Source of the DNA: Candidatus Aenigmatarchaeota archaeon
GTDB taxonomy: Archaea > EX4484-52 > B79-G9
Direction of reading: 5' to 3'
Assembly: GCA_023139785.1 (NCBI GenBank)
Contig: JAGLMX010000033.1
Coordinates: forward strand, 1 to 6,799
DNA length: 6,799 nucleotides
In this document: in pieces, positions 1 through 6,548 of the stretch
Layout of the letters: each line of letters starts with the position of its first letter
Numbering within the stretch: the stretch's first letter is position 1
The notes under the pieces: generated by a model
Told to the model about the DNA's origin: nothing
Databases searched by the model: none
What the model saw: only the letters and a program-made list of their open reading frames with translations
Position numbers and translations under genes: made by a program

Positions 1-4
1 TAGT

Positions 5-134
5 GTGAGCTTGCCAGTTTCGGGTTCACTCATTAAAAATCATGAAAATTCACTATGCTTTTGATTATGTTTTTCAAGCTCTTCGGTAACTCAACTCAAA
101 ACTGGGACGAACACACCCGTTTTGGTTTCGCTTG
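5..134 (+). repeat. Dispersed tRNA-adjacent repeat, copy A
   Basis: This stretch aligns with 6410-6540 over its whole length with a single 1-base length difference, at roughly 70% identity by eye. The best conserved part is 71-134, which shares TTTTCAAGCT, TCAACTCAAAACTG, GACGA and TTTTGGTTTCGCT with the other copy. An earlier block, ATCATGAAAAT around 39-49, is also shared. The copy ends 7 bp from the 3' end of the minus-strand tRNA-Phe gene. AAAAC (98-102) can pair with GTTTT (119-123), extended by GGG (104-106) with CCC (116-118). No reading frame is conserved between the copies because of the indel, so a non-coding RNA or a mobile-element remnant is more likely than a gene. The left boundary may lie outside the window. 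Confidence 0.75.
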
Positions 135-141
135 CCGTAGA

Positions 142-215
142 TGGGACTGGCGTGATTTGAACACGCGACACCTGGATCTTCAGTCCAGTGCTCTCCCGAG
201 CTGAGCTACAGTCCC
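142..215 (-). tRNA. tRNA-Phe (GAA)
   Basis: Read on the minus strand, this 74-nt sequence folds into a complete cloverleaf. The acceptor pairs GGGACUG with CAGUCCC and the discriminator is A. The D stem is GCUC/GAGC with a GGG in the loop. The anticodon stem CUGGA/UCCAG carries the loop CUGAAGA, with anticodon GAA at 181-179. The T stem GCGUG/CACGC closes the loop UUCAAAU. There is no intron and no encoded CCA tail, so CCA would be added after transcription. The gene lies about 77 bp downstream of the membrane-protein gene on the same strand, but a TATA box near 292-299 could give it its own promoter. Confidence 0.97.
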
Positions 216-219
216 GTAC

Positions 220-268
220 GTTCTAAACGGTCACAAAGACCGTTGATTGCATGATTGTGAGTTAGAAC
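220..268 (-). repeat. Nested inverted repeat in the tRNA-Phe leader
   Basis: GTTCTAA (220-226) and TTAGAAC (262-268) are perfect 7-bp inverted repeats. Just inside the left arm lies a second perfect inverted repeat, ACGGTC (227-232) and GACCGT (238-243), with the five-base loop ACAAA. A transcript starting about 25 nt downstream of the TATA box at 292-299 would begin almost exactly at the outer arm, so the whole structure would form the 5' leader of tRNA-Phe. A role in 5' processing or in termination of read-through from the upstream operon is inference. Confidence 0.5.
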
Positions 269-275
269 ACCAGAT

Positions 276-291
276 AATTGTCCCCACAATT
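276..291 (-). other. Hairpin immediately after the membrane-protein stop codon
   Basis: AATTGT (276-281) and ACAATT (286-291) form a perfect 6-bp stem with a four-base loop, GGGG on the minus strand. It starts one base after the stop codon of the upstream gene. No U-run follows it on the minus strand, so it does not look like a classical terminator. It may stabilise the 3' end of the message. Confidence 0.4.
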
Positions 292-299
292 TTTAAATA
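292..299 (-). promoter_or_regulatory. Candidate TATA box for tRNA-Phe
   Basis: On the minus strand this reads TATTTAAA, close to the archaeal box A. It overlaps the stop codon of the membrane-protein gene. A start site 25 nt downstream would fall near 270, giving a leader of about 55 nt ahead of the tRNA. No nearer TATA-like sequence is visible upstream of the tRNA. Confidence 0.45.
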
Positions 300-1312
300 G
301 GTACTTTATGTTCTTCCCGGTTGTTTTTGTCGTTTAGATCCTTTAAAAGCTGTTCCAGAATCAGTGCATAAAGCCATGTAATCGGTGCAAGCAGAAATAC
401 CCTGAAAAACTCAAGTATGGCAAAGATTGTAATTGCCATAAGAAGGGGGTACCAGTTTAGAAGAAATGACAGCATATTTTCGATATATTCTGTGTCTACA
501 GGGGTTTCAAGGACTTGTTCACCCATTCTGTTGTCTATTTCACGTTTTGCGGCACTGTCAATTTCCTGCATGCGCGTGTCAATTGCATTCTGACATGCTG
601 TCTGCTGGTCAGAAGTCATGTCATCAAGGTTTTGAGATATTGCAATTTGTACAGATGTTTCTATATTTTCTATCCATGCATAGCTTGCCTGCCTTTGTTG
701 TTCGGCAGCGGCTTGTGTAATATTGTCAATGTCTGAAACGCTCATTCCGGTCATTTCTTTCAACATGGAATCGACTTGGCTGTTGCTGTAGGCAGGATTT
801 AAAAAGAGTGTGTAAAAAACGGCAAACGATATTGCTATATTCAAAAAGAGCAATGCGTTTCCTGCCACTTTTTTTGCGATTGATGGCGCATTAATTTTTT
901 TGTATAGTTCCAAAGCGCTGAAAGAAAAATGCATTGCAATGAAGATGGATATGATTATTGCTATAGAAATTATAATTGACGGGGTAGAAATTCCAATAAG
1001 ATACATTACGAGCGGAGCCATTAAACCGGGGGCAAGCATAAGTTCCGGCACGTATGATTTTTCATATATTGAATAAAGCGAGGTTGTTGCATAGGCCAGC
1101 GGAATTGCGGCTAATGCAAGAAGAATGTATGGTATGTTTAGTGCAGATAGTTTTTCGGTTCCTGTGAATAATGAAGGTGAAAGAAGTGCGTCTTTTGTAA
1201 TCCCTGAAGATGCGAATAGAACAATGGCAGTACTCAATGACAGAAACACAAGTACGAAGGCTAGCTTTTTGTGGAACAAATACTCACCTTTTAAATGAAC
1301 GTGGTTTTGCAT
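293..1312 (-). CDS. Polytopic membrane protein of unknown family, surface-protein partner
   Basis: I do not recognise the family of this 339-residue protein. Hydrophobic stretches at about 17-36, 58-80, 90-108, 110-130, 150-171 and 283-322 (long enough for two helices) suggest six to seven membrane segments. A hydrophilic, probably helical region lies at about 175-280, rich in Gln, Asp, Glu and Met, and the C-terminal tail is charged. The gene follows the 1400-residue surface protein on the same strand and is probably cotranscribed with it, so it may anchor, export or assemble that protein; this is inference. The start is uncertain. The ATG at 1312 overlaps the upstream gene by 29 nt and has no visible ribosome binding site. 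An in-frame TTG at 1279 lies just after GGTGAG (1288-1283), which overlaps the upstream stop codon, and would give a 328-residue protein beginning FHKKLAF after the start residue. Confidence 0.85.
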   Translation of the reverse strand: MQNHVHLKGEYLFHKKLAFVLVFLSLSTAIVLFASSGITKDALLSPSLFTGTEKLSALNIPYILLALAAIPLAYATTSLYSIYEKSYVPELMLAPGLMAPLVMYLIGISTPSIIISIAIIISIFIAMHFSFSALELYKKINAPSIAKKVAGNALLFLNIAISFAVFYTLFLNPAYSNSQVDSMLKEMTGMSVSDIDNITQAAAEQQRQASYAWIENIETSVQIAISQNLDDMTSDQQTACQNAIDTRMQEIDSAAKREIDNRMGEQVLETPVDTEYIENMLSFLLNWYPLLMAITIFAILEFFRVFLLAPITWLYALILEQLLKDLNDKNNREEHKVPI

Positions 1313-4300
1313 AGCCGTATTTTTTCACAGGCGTGCTGGGTTTTAGTTTTTTCAACAGAGTTTCTTGTATTTTAGATGCCTTTTTTTTCAGCAATTCAAC
1401 TTGCTTTTTTGCAGAGCAGTTTTTCTTGTTACTCATGCAATACCCCTTGCCTAGTTTGTAACCTTCGGTCTGGGGCGTCCACAAATAATAAAGGCTGCCT
1501 GTAATGATTGCGATGATGATGAGAAATCCAAGAACAATTTTTGTTATGCTGAATGAGCTCTCAGTGGTTTGGTTGTCTGCAAGAATTATGCGGATGTCAG
1601 ATATTATGTCTGAAATCTCCTTTTGCTTGGCGTATGCTTCGAAATAATCTCCTTCGGATATCGCCTGCTCTGCTTCTTCACACAACTCGCGTATTTTGTC
1701 AAGCTTACGTTCTGTAAGATTTCGTTGATTTTCCGGTGCATCTTTCATTGTGCGGCTTATTTCTTCTTCAAGTTCCTTTATTGTGTCATCCATTGCAGAA
1801 AGGGTGTTGTTAAGCACATTCATTGTTTCATCAGACGGAGAAACCTGTAGGGTAAACGTTTTTTCATCTGAAGCACCGGAGGAAGCTGCCTTGGCTGTGA
1901 TGATGTATTTTTCAATCGATGCATTTTCAGGAATTGTGATATTTATTGAAACAATACTTTGCGCGCCTGCGTTAAGTGAAGGGGAAACTGGTGTAATAAA
2001 TGAATACCAGTTGGCCCATGAAAGATTGTTTGGAAGGGAAAGCGTGAATGCGATTCCTGAGATGCTTGTAGAGCCATTGTTTGAAACAGTGAAATTTGCA
2101 ATTACCGTGCTGTTTTGCCGGGCAATCACCAAGGTTGGCGCAGAGAGTATGCTGATTTTTTTGTTCGGGACGCACGTGTGGTTTACTATCGCGCCGTCTG
2201 TGCAGATTATTGCAGTGCACACGCTGTTTAGGCAATAGTCACCACTTGAGCAGTCTGTGTTCGTAGTGCATGCATGTGACTGATCTGAAGATGTCGTGCC
2301 TAGGCTCGTAGCTGGTGGGGATGCAGGGGTTGTGGTGTTTTCGCTGACAGAGAAGGAGTATGTGTCATCTGTATAAATTTGCACTCCGTCATATTTTACT
2401 CCAGCGCGCATTATGAGTATAAAATTTCCTATTTGTTGCGGTGTGCATTTAATTGAAAACGTCCTGTCTGATGAAAGGGTTCTGACACAACTTGATGCAC
2501 TGGTTACATCACTTCCACTGACATTCAAAGTATATGTTAGTGTTGGGTCTGTGATAAGTGTGGTGTTCATGCCGGAAAAACCATTAAGTGTGAGGTTGCC
2601 GGTAAATGTTACTAAATTGCCTTTGTATGTAGTGGATGGACTCTTGGTTGCTACAAAATATCCGCTGCCTGCTTCCAGCCACATTACGTTTAATGACTCT
2701 GTGTCGTTATACACAATCTTTGTTGTGTTAAGCGGAGAGTATGCAGAAATATTTATTGCATATGTGTTTGTTGTTGAGGGGTTGAATGTAATTGTGGCGC
2801 TACCGTTTAATGCCGTTTCTGTATCGCCTCCAAGACCCGGAAGGCCTCCGTTGTCAGAAACATGTGCTTTGTAAACATAGTTTGTTCCACCGCTTGGATC
2901 CCGTACTGTCACGGTTATTTTCGGAGTTTCCCATGTGTTGTAGATGGTTCGCTTTTCTATTGTGCTTCGTGTCTTGTCTAAAGTTACGGAGATGCTGTTT
3001 GCGATGTAACGGGTAATATAAAGTGTGTCGTTTTGTGTTTTTGTGTTGTTTTTGTATGTTGCGATAACTCGCAACACTTTGTTTCCGACTGAGCTGCCTG
3101 TCCAGCTAAATGGTGCAGAATATTCGCCTGCAGAGCCGGTTGAATCATCTGTAGAGTTCTCTACTGTGTTTCCAACAAGAGATATATTTACTGTGCTTCC
3201 AAAAATAGCGTCTCCGTGAATGTCATAAACATTTCCTGTAGTGGTTATGCTGTCATTCACAAACAAATAGTATTTGGATGTTTTGTTAAGAACTGTGGCT
3301 GTGAATGTTGTGTTTGACAGATTAAGTTCATTTGTGATTTGTATGGGTGTGGATTCATAAGATGCGTAATGGCTTGTGGCATTGGACAAATAATATGTTT
3401 TCAGAGTGTATGTCCCCGGACTAGTTGTTTGCGGAATGGCGTAGTTGTCTATTGTTGTATTGACAAGCCCTGATGAAACCAGTATGTCTTCTGTTGTGCT
3501 TGACCACAAGACAGTTCCTGAAGTTGAATTAATGAGCATTGCAATGTAATCCAGAACAGTACTGTTCTCCGTGGATGTGATGTTGCTTATAATCGTTATT
3601 GTTTCGCCAAGATTAAACACAGAATAGTTTTTTGTTGTATTGACATCAAGTGTTGTGTTGTATGATATGGTTTTTGTTGTAATTCCAGGAGCTATTGATG
3701 AATATGTTATGTTGGCGTATCTCGTATTGCCCATAGTAATTATTGAGCAATTTGTTCCTGAAACTGAGCAATTTGACGTGATATTAAAAGGAAGCTCATA
3801 AAGCAGAGTTGCAGAGGTTAGTGGTTCATCTGCAGGATTTATAATGTCAAACGTTTCCTCAAGGACATTTTTTGTTCCTGTTATTGCAGTTCTGTTTGTT
3901 GTAACGCCGCTTGTGAGATATGTAATATCAACCTGTGAAATGGTGCCTGAGAGCGTTGCATTTGGCGAGAAAAGACGGGCAAAATAAATTCTGTCAACAT
4001 CTGATTCATACCTCAGCGCAGGGTGGTTTTGAAGCGATTCGTTTGCATTATACCATGTGTCTGTCTCATTGACAGAGATGTTGAAAGCAGTTATGTTTTG
4101 ATTTGCCGCTGTGCCATTGTAGTTTTGTATGCTTAATATTGCAGAATCAGGAACAATTTCACCGGCGATGGCGGAAACAAATGAAAAATTTACCTTGCCG
4201 CCAGATGGCTCTATGATATTTCTGTACCAGACTGAAGCGTTTGAGGAAGCCCAGCCTGACACCGGGTTGTACAGTGCCGTTATTGCTGAAGGCACTGAAA

Positions 4301-5486
4301 TCGTGACTGTATTGTTCCATGTTATGTTTGTGATGTTTTCAGAATATATTACGGGATTGCTGTTATGAGTTTTTGAAAAAGATAAGCTGTATGTCTTTTG
4401 AGGTGCTGATGCTGTTGAAGGCGTTTGCACTTTTCCGAACAGGTTGTATTCTGCTGCAATAAACTCAGTAAAATTTGAAGACAGCGACTCGTTTTCTTTA
4501 TTGAACAAAAGCATGTTTTTTGCAAACCTGAGAGCCGAAATTATGTCGTTTTCGTAACTCAGTGAAGAAACAAAGAACTTTGCAATATTCTCTGACGAAA
4601 CCCATCTTGTGGAGTGAGGCGCAATGTACGACGCTGCGGTGTCTGATGTGCCGGATGATGAAAAAGCAATAGGAAGTGAGATACTGTAATTTGCCGGTGA
4701 ATTGCCTGAGAGCCAAGTGGAATCAGAATTTGTTCCGTTTACCCTTGCTGCTTCAGAAGCATCTGCAAAAAAGAATACTTTGTTGATATTCATATTGCTG
4801 CCACAAAGAGCCCCGGAATCCTCATTTGCTTCAGGGCATGCTGTGCCTGCTCCAGAGAATAGTTTTGTAGATAATAGAGAATGCTCTGCAGGGTCTGCTG
4901 AAAAATAAACGAAATCCGTTATTGGACTGACTGTTGAGAGTGCATTGTATATGACCTCGTTTGTCACACTTGCGCCAACTACCGCAGAAGTACTAAAAAG
5001 CGATGCGACTTGGGTTCCTGTTGCAACCTGAGCATCTGCATTGTTTGGTACAAACACATAATTATTGCTCCACGCGGAATCCATGTCCCTGTCAAAAAGG
5101 TTTCTTGCTGAGGTGTTGTCATACCCTGATATGATGCTCCATCCGGCATCAACATAGGGATCGCTGTCAAGATATTTTGTAATGTTGTCAACAGAATTCA
5201 GAAAATCCGGTGAAAGATTTGCTGCCTGCATTACCAGATATATGTATTTTGGATTTTTTGATGCAACAGACGCTCTTATAGTATCATTGATCAAATCAAA
5301 TCGCACAATCGTTGCATTTGGAGAAAGTGTTGTGTTTATGTAAACGGCTGTCTGATTGAAGCCGCCATTATAATAGGCAGAAGTGTTGCTTGGGGTAAGA
5401 ATTACATATTCCTCTGCTGACGCAGTGGAAACCAAAAGCAGGGTAAAAACCGCGGCAAATACAAAAAGACAGGAGATTGTTCTCAT
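1284..5486 (-). CDS. Giant secreted, membrane-anchored surface glycoprotein
   Basis: This 1400-residue protein has a clear signal peptide (1-24, cleavage after ASA). About 60 N-X-S/T sequons before the membrane helix suggest heavy N-glycosylation. Residues about 25-355 form a distinct N-terminal region with Tyr/Asp/Gly-rich stretches. Residues about 360-1050 are Thr/Ser/Asn-rich and look like a series of beta-sandwich or Ig-like domains (clearest near 720-826, 830-935 and 942-1048). A Thr/Pro/Ser linker (1050-1070) leads to a compact module with cysteines 1073, 1079, 1085, 1090, 1095 and 1105. Next come a NEW3/CARDB-like domain (about 1108-1217), a Glu/Lys coiled coil (1218-1305), one membrane helix (about 1314-1335) and a lysine-rich cytoplasmic tail. 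It is probably an S-layer-like or adhesion protein. It heads an operon with the membrane-protein gene. Domain names rest on sequence impression; the overall topology is secure. Confidence 0.9.
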   Translation of the reverse strand: MRTISCLFVFAAVFTLLLVSTASAEEYVILTPSNTSAYYNGGFNQTAVYINTTLSPNATIVRFDLINDTIRASVASKNPKYIYLVMQAANLSPDFLNSVDNITKYLDSDPYVDAGWSIISGYDNTSARNLFDRDMDSAWSNNYVFVPNNADAQVATGTQVASLFSTSAVVGASVTNEVIYNALSTVSPITDFVYFSADPAEHSLLSTKLFSGAGTACPEANEDSGALCGSNMNINKVFFFADASEAARVNGTNSDSTWLSGNSPANYSISLPIAFSSSGTSDTAASYIAPHSTRWVSSENIAKFFVSSLSYENDIISALRFAKNMLLFNKENESLSSNFTEFIAAEYNLFGKVQTPSTASAPQKTYSLSFSKTHNSNPVIYSENITNITWNNTVTISVPSAITALYNPVSGWASSNASVWYRNIIEPSGGKVNFSFVSAIAGEIVPDSAILSIQNYNGTAANQNITAFNISVNETDTWYNANESLQNHPALRYESDVDRIYFARLFSPNATLSGTISQVDITYLTSGVTTNRTAITGTKNVLEETFDIINPADEPLTSATLLYELPFNITSNCSVSGTNCSIITMGNTRYANITYSSIAPGITTKTISYNTTLDVNTTKNYSVFNLGETITIISNITSTENSTVLDYIAMLINSTSGTVLWSSTTEDILVSSGLVNTTIDNYAIPQTTSPGTYTLKTYYLSNATSHYASYESTPIQITNELNLSNTTFTATVLNKTSKYYLFVNDSITTTGNVYDIHGDAIFGSTVNISLVGNTVENSTDDSTGSAGEYSAPFSWTGSSVGNKVLRVIATYKNNTKTQNDTLYITRYIANSISVTLDKTRSTIEKRTIYNTWETPKITVTVRDPSGGTNYVYKAHVSDNGGLPGLGGDTETALNGSATITFNPSTTNTYAINISAYSPLNTTKIVYNDTESLNVMWLEAGSGYFVATKSPSTTYKGNLVTFTGNLTLNGFSGMNTTLITDPTLTYTLNVSGSDVTSASSCVRTLSSDRTFSIKCTPQQIGNFILIMRAGVKYDGVQIYTDDTYSFSVSENTTTPASPPATSLGTTSSDQSHACTTNTDCSSGDYCLNSVCTAIICTDGAIVNHTCVPNKKISILSAPTLVIARQNSTVIANFTVSNNGSTSISGIAFTLSLPNNLSWANWYSFITPVSPSLNAGAQSIVSINITIPENASIEKYIITAKAASSGASDEKTFTLQVSPSDETMNVLNNTLSAMDDTIKELEEEISRTMKDAPENQRNLTERKLDKIRELCEEAEQAISEGDYFEAYAKQKEISDIISDIRIILADNQTTESSFSITKIVLGFLIIIAIITGSLYYLWTPQTEGYKLGKGYCMSNKKNCSAKKQVELLKKKASKIQETLLKKLKPSTPVKKYGYAKPRSFKR

Positions 5487-5523
5487 TAGCCCACATAATG
5501 TGCTTTGTTTTGTGAAGATGGTT

Positions 5524-5549
5524 TTTATAAGACAAGATTTCTATAAATA
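5524..5549. promoter_or_regulatory. Divergent promoter between the surface-protein operon and the kinase gene
   Basis: Only 68 bp separate the two divergent start codons. TTTATAA at 5524-5530 is centred 28 nt before the kinase ATG at 5555, the spacing expected for a leaderless archaeal transcript. Read on the other strand it is TTATAAA, about 40 nt from the surface-protein ATG at 5486, which would give a leader of about 15 nt. A second box, TATAAATA at 5542-5549, could serve a downstream kinase start at 5612 or, on the minus strand, a longer surface-protein leader. Confidence 0.55.
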
Positions 5550-5554
5550 CCTTT

Positions 5555-6151
5555 ATGAATTATTCGAAAAACTTTATCAAGCCTTGTGTTGGAGAATTAG
5601 GAAAAAAAGCGTTGAGAGTTGCAATCACAGGCACACCCGGAACAGGAAAAAGCACGTTATCAAAAATTATTTCAAAGAAGACGGGGTGCCTGCTTGTGGA
5701 TGTAAATGACTTCGCAGAGAAACACGGGCTTTTTACAGAAAAAGATGTGAAACGCGGTTCGTGGATTGTTGATGAGAAGAAACTCAAAAAAGAAACAGAC
5801 GCAATCGAAGGCAATATTGTCCTTGATGGGCATATGTCTCATTTTTGCAGGGCTGATATTGTTGTTGTGCTTCGTTTGAATCCACGTGAACTGAAAAAGC
5901 GGCTTTCTTTGCGTGGCTGGAGTGCAAATAAAATAAAGGAAAATGTAGCGGCTGAAGTTCTTGATGTCTGCTTTTTAGAGGCGCGGAAAAAATGCAAAAA
6001 TGTGTTTGAAATAGATGTAACCGAAAAGAGCCCGAGTGCACTGGCTAAGGAAGTAATTGCCCTGATTTGCGGCAAGAATCGTGAAAAATACGCGCAAAAG
6101 AGAGTAAATTGGTCTTTTGAGTTTGTTTCGGTGCTTAGGGAAAGCATTTAA
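5555..6151 (+). CDS. fap7: AK6/Fap7-type adenylate kinase, ribosome assembly ATPase
   Basis: The family is a P-loop adenylate kinase/ATPase that acts in the cytoplasm. Its eukaryotic members, Fap7 and hCINAP, bind ribosomal protein uS11 and help small-subunit rRNA maturation. Visible motifs are the Walker A GTPGTGKST (residues 26-34), the family's DxH motif as DGH (91-93), the strand VVVLRLNP (103-110), and the lid segment with RGWSANKIKENVAAE (120-134). The ATG gives 198 residues with a 19-residue lead before LRVAITGTPG, whereas family members usually start almost at that strand. An in-frame TTG at 5612, preceded by GGAG (5591) and AGGA (5599), would give 179 residues. The ATG is kept because a TATA box sits 28 nt upstream, as for leaderless mRNA. 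The eL40 gene follows 39 bp downstream, which fits a ribosome-assembly role. Confidence 0.9.
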   Translation: MNYSKNFIKPCVGELGKKALRVAITGTPGTGKSTLSKIISKKTGCLLVDVNDFAEKHGLFTEKDVKRGSWIVDEKKLKKETDAIEGNIVLDGHMSHFCRADIVVVLRLNPRELKKRLSLRGWSANKIKENVAAEVLDVCFLEARKKCKNVFEIDVTEKSPSALAKEVIALICGKNREKYAQKRVNWSFEFVSVLRESI

Positions 6152-6153
6152 AT
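6147..6153 (+). promoter_or_regulatory. Candidate TATA box for eL40
   Basis: TTTAAAT lies across the stop codon of the kinase gene and about 41 nt before the eL40 ATG, predicting a short leader of roughly 15 nt. GTGAT at 6182-6186, shortly before the ATG, is a weak ribosome-binding match. eL40 may therefore be transcribed on its own as well as from the kinase promoter. Confidence 0.45.
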
Positions 6154-6190
6154 GTTCTTAACACAACATACATTCTAAATTGTGATTCTT

Positions 6191-6361
6191 ATGGCAAAAC
6201 CAAAAGACCCTGTTGTTGAGGAACGTGTTTTCAAGAACGTATACGTCTGCAGAAAGTGTAATTCCAAGATTCGGAGCGGCAAAATTGAGAAAACAAAGTG
6301 CAGAAAATGCGGCTCAAAATCTCTTAGGCTTAAGAGGAAGGATATGAAGTCGGCAGGGTAG
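6191..6361 (+). CDS. rpl40e: Ribosomal protein eL40 (L40E)
   Basis: This 56-residue basic protein has the eL40 zinc-ribbon pattern: C20-x2-C23 (CRKC), then C37-x2-C40 (CRKCG), followed by a Lys/Arg-rich tail. The segment RVFKNVYVCRKC before the first knuckle and CRKCGSKSLR at the second are typical of archaeal L40e. The four cysteines should bind one zinc ion, and the protein is part of the large ribosomal subunit. Its length matches the archaeal family, which lacks the ubiquitin fusion found in eukaryotes. The ATG is the only start consistent with the conserved N-terminus. The gene follows the AK6/Fap7-like kinase on the same strand, so two ribosome-related genes sit together. A T-rich tract about 27 nt after the stop probably ends transcription. 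Confidence 0.93.
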   Translation: MAKPKDPVVEERVFKNVYVCRKCNSKIRSGKIEKTKCRKCGSKSLRLKRKDMKSAG

Positions 6362-6371
6362 ACGGATTTGG

Positions 6372-6379
6372 TTTAAATA
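6372..6379 (+). promoter_or_regulatory. Candidate TATA box upstream of repeat B and tRNA-Thr
   Basis: TTTAAATA is a good archaeal box A match. A start site about 25 nt downstream would lie near 6401, just before repeat copy B, so the transcript would carry the repeat as a leader ahead of tRNA-Thr. I see no TATA-like sequence at the usual distance in front of the tRNA itself. The T-rich tract between this box and the repeat is compatible with terminating the eL40 transcript. Confidence 0.35.
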
Positions 6380-6387
6380 AATTGAGA

Positions 6388-6400
6388 TTTATTTTTTCTT
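6388..6400 (+). terminator. T-rich terminator after eL40
   Basis: A tract with eleven T among thirteen bases, including a run of six, begins 27 nt after the eL40 stop codon. Archaeal RNA polymerase commonly terminates at such U-rich tracts without a hairpin. Confidence 0.55.
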
Positions 6401-6409
6401 GTACGCAAA

Positions 6410-6540
6410 GTGAACATGTTGCTTGCGGACTCACTCCTCAAATATCATGAAAATCCACAAAACCTGTTGGTTAGGCTTTTCAAGCTATTCAACGGCTCAA
6501 CTCAAAACTGAGACGAGCATGCCAGTTTTGGTTTCGCTCG
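6410..6540 (+). repeat. Dispersed tRNA-adjacent repeat, copy B
   Basis: This is the second copy of the element at 5-134, in the same orientation, and it ends 8 bp before the 5' end of tRNA-Thr. Strongest matches to copy A are ATCATGAAAAT (6444-6454), TTTTCAAGCT (6477-6486) and the block from 6497 to 6538. AAAACTG (6504-6510) pairs perfectly with CAGTTTT (6523-6529). CGAGC (6514-6518), inside that loop, pairs with GCTCG (6536-6540) just downstream, so an H-type pseudoknot is possible and would end exactly at the right edge of the repeat. A 45-codon frame opens at 6447 but is not kept in copy A. Confidence 0.75.
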
Positions 6541-6548
6541 TTGAATAT

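Noticed and set aside
5..134. CRISPR repeats or a C/D box guide RNA as an explanation for the dispersed repeat
   Set aside because: There are only two distant copies, with no spacer array. ATCATGA-like segments are present but no convincing paired C (RUGAUGA) and D (CUGA) boxes with correct spacing were found in both copies.
1750..2238. Long plus-strand open frame opposite the surface-protein gene, with others at 2413-2874 and 466-720
   Set aside because: They are antisense to two long genes with convincing signal peptide, membrane segments and domain features, and their own translations show no recognisable pattern or upstream start signals.
5383..5709. Plus-strand frame crossing the divergent promoter and the kinase start
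   Set aside because: It overlaps both real starts and the P-loop in another frame; the kinase frame carries the family motifs.
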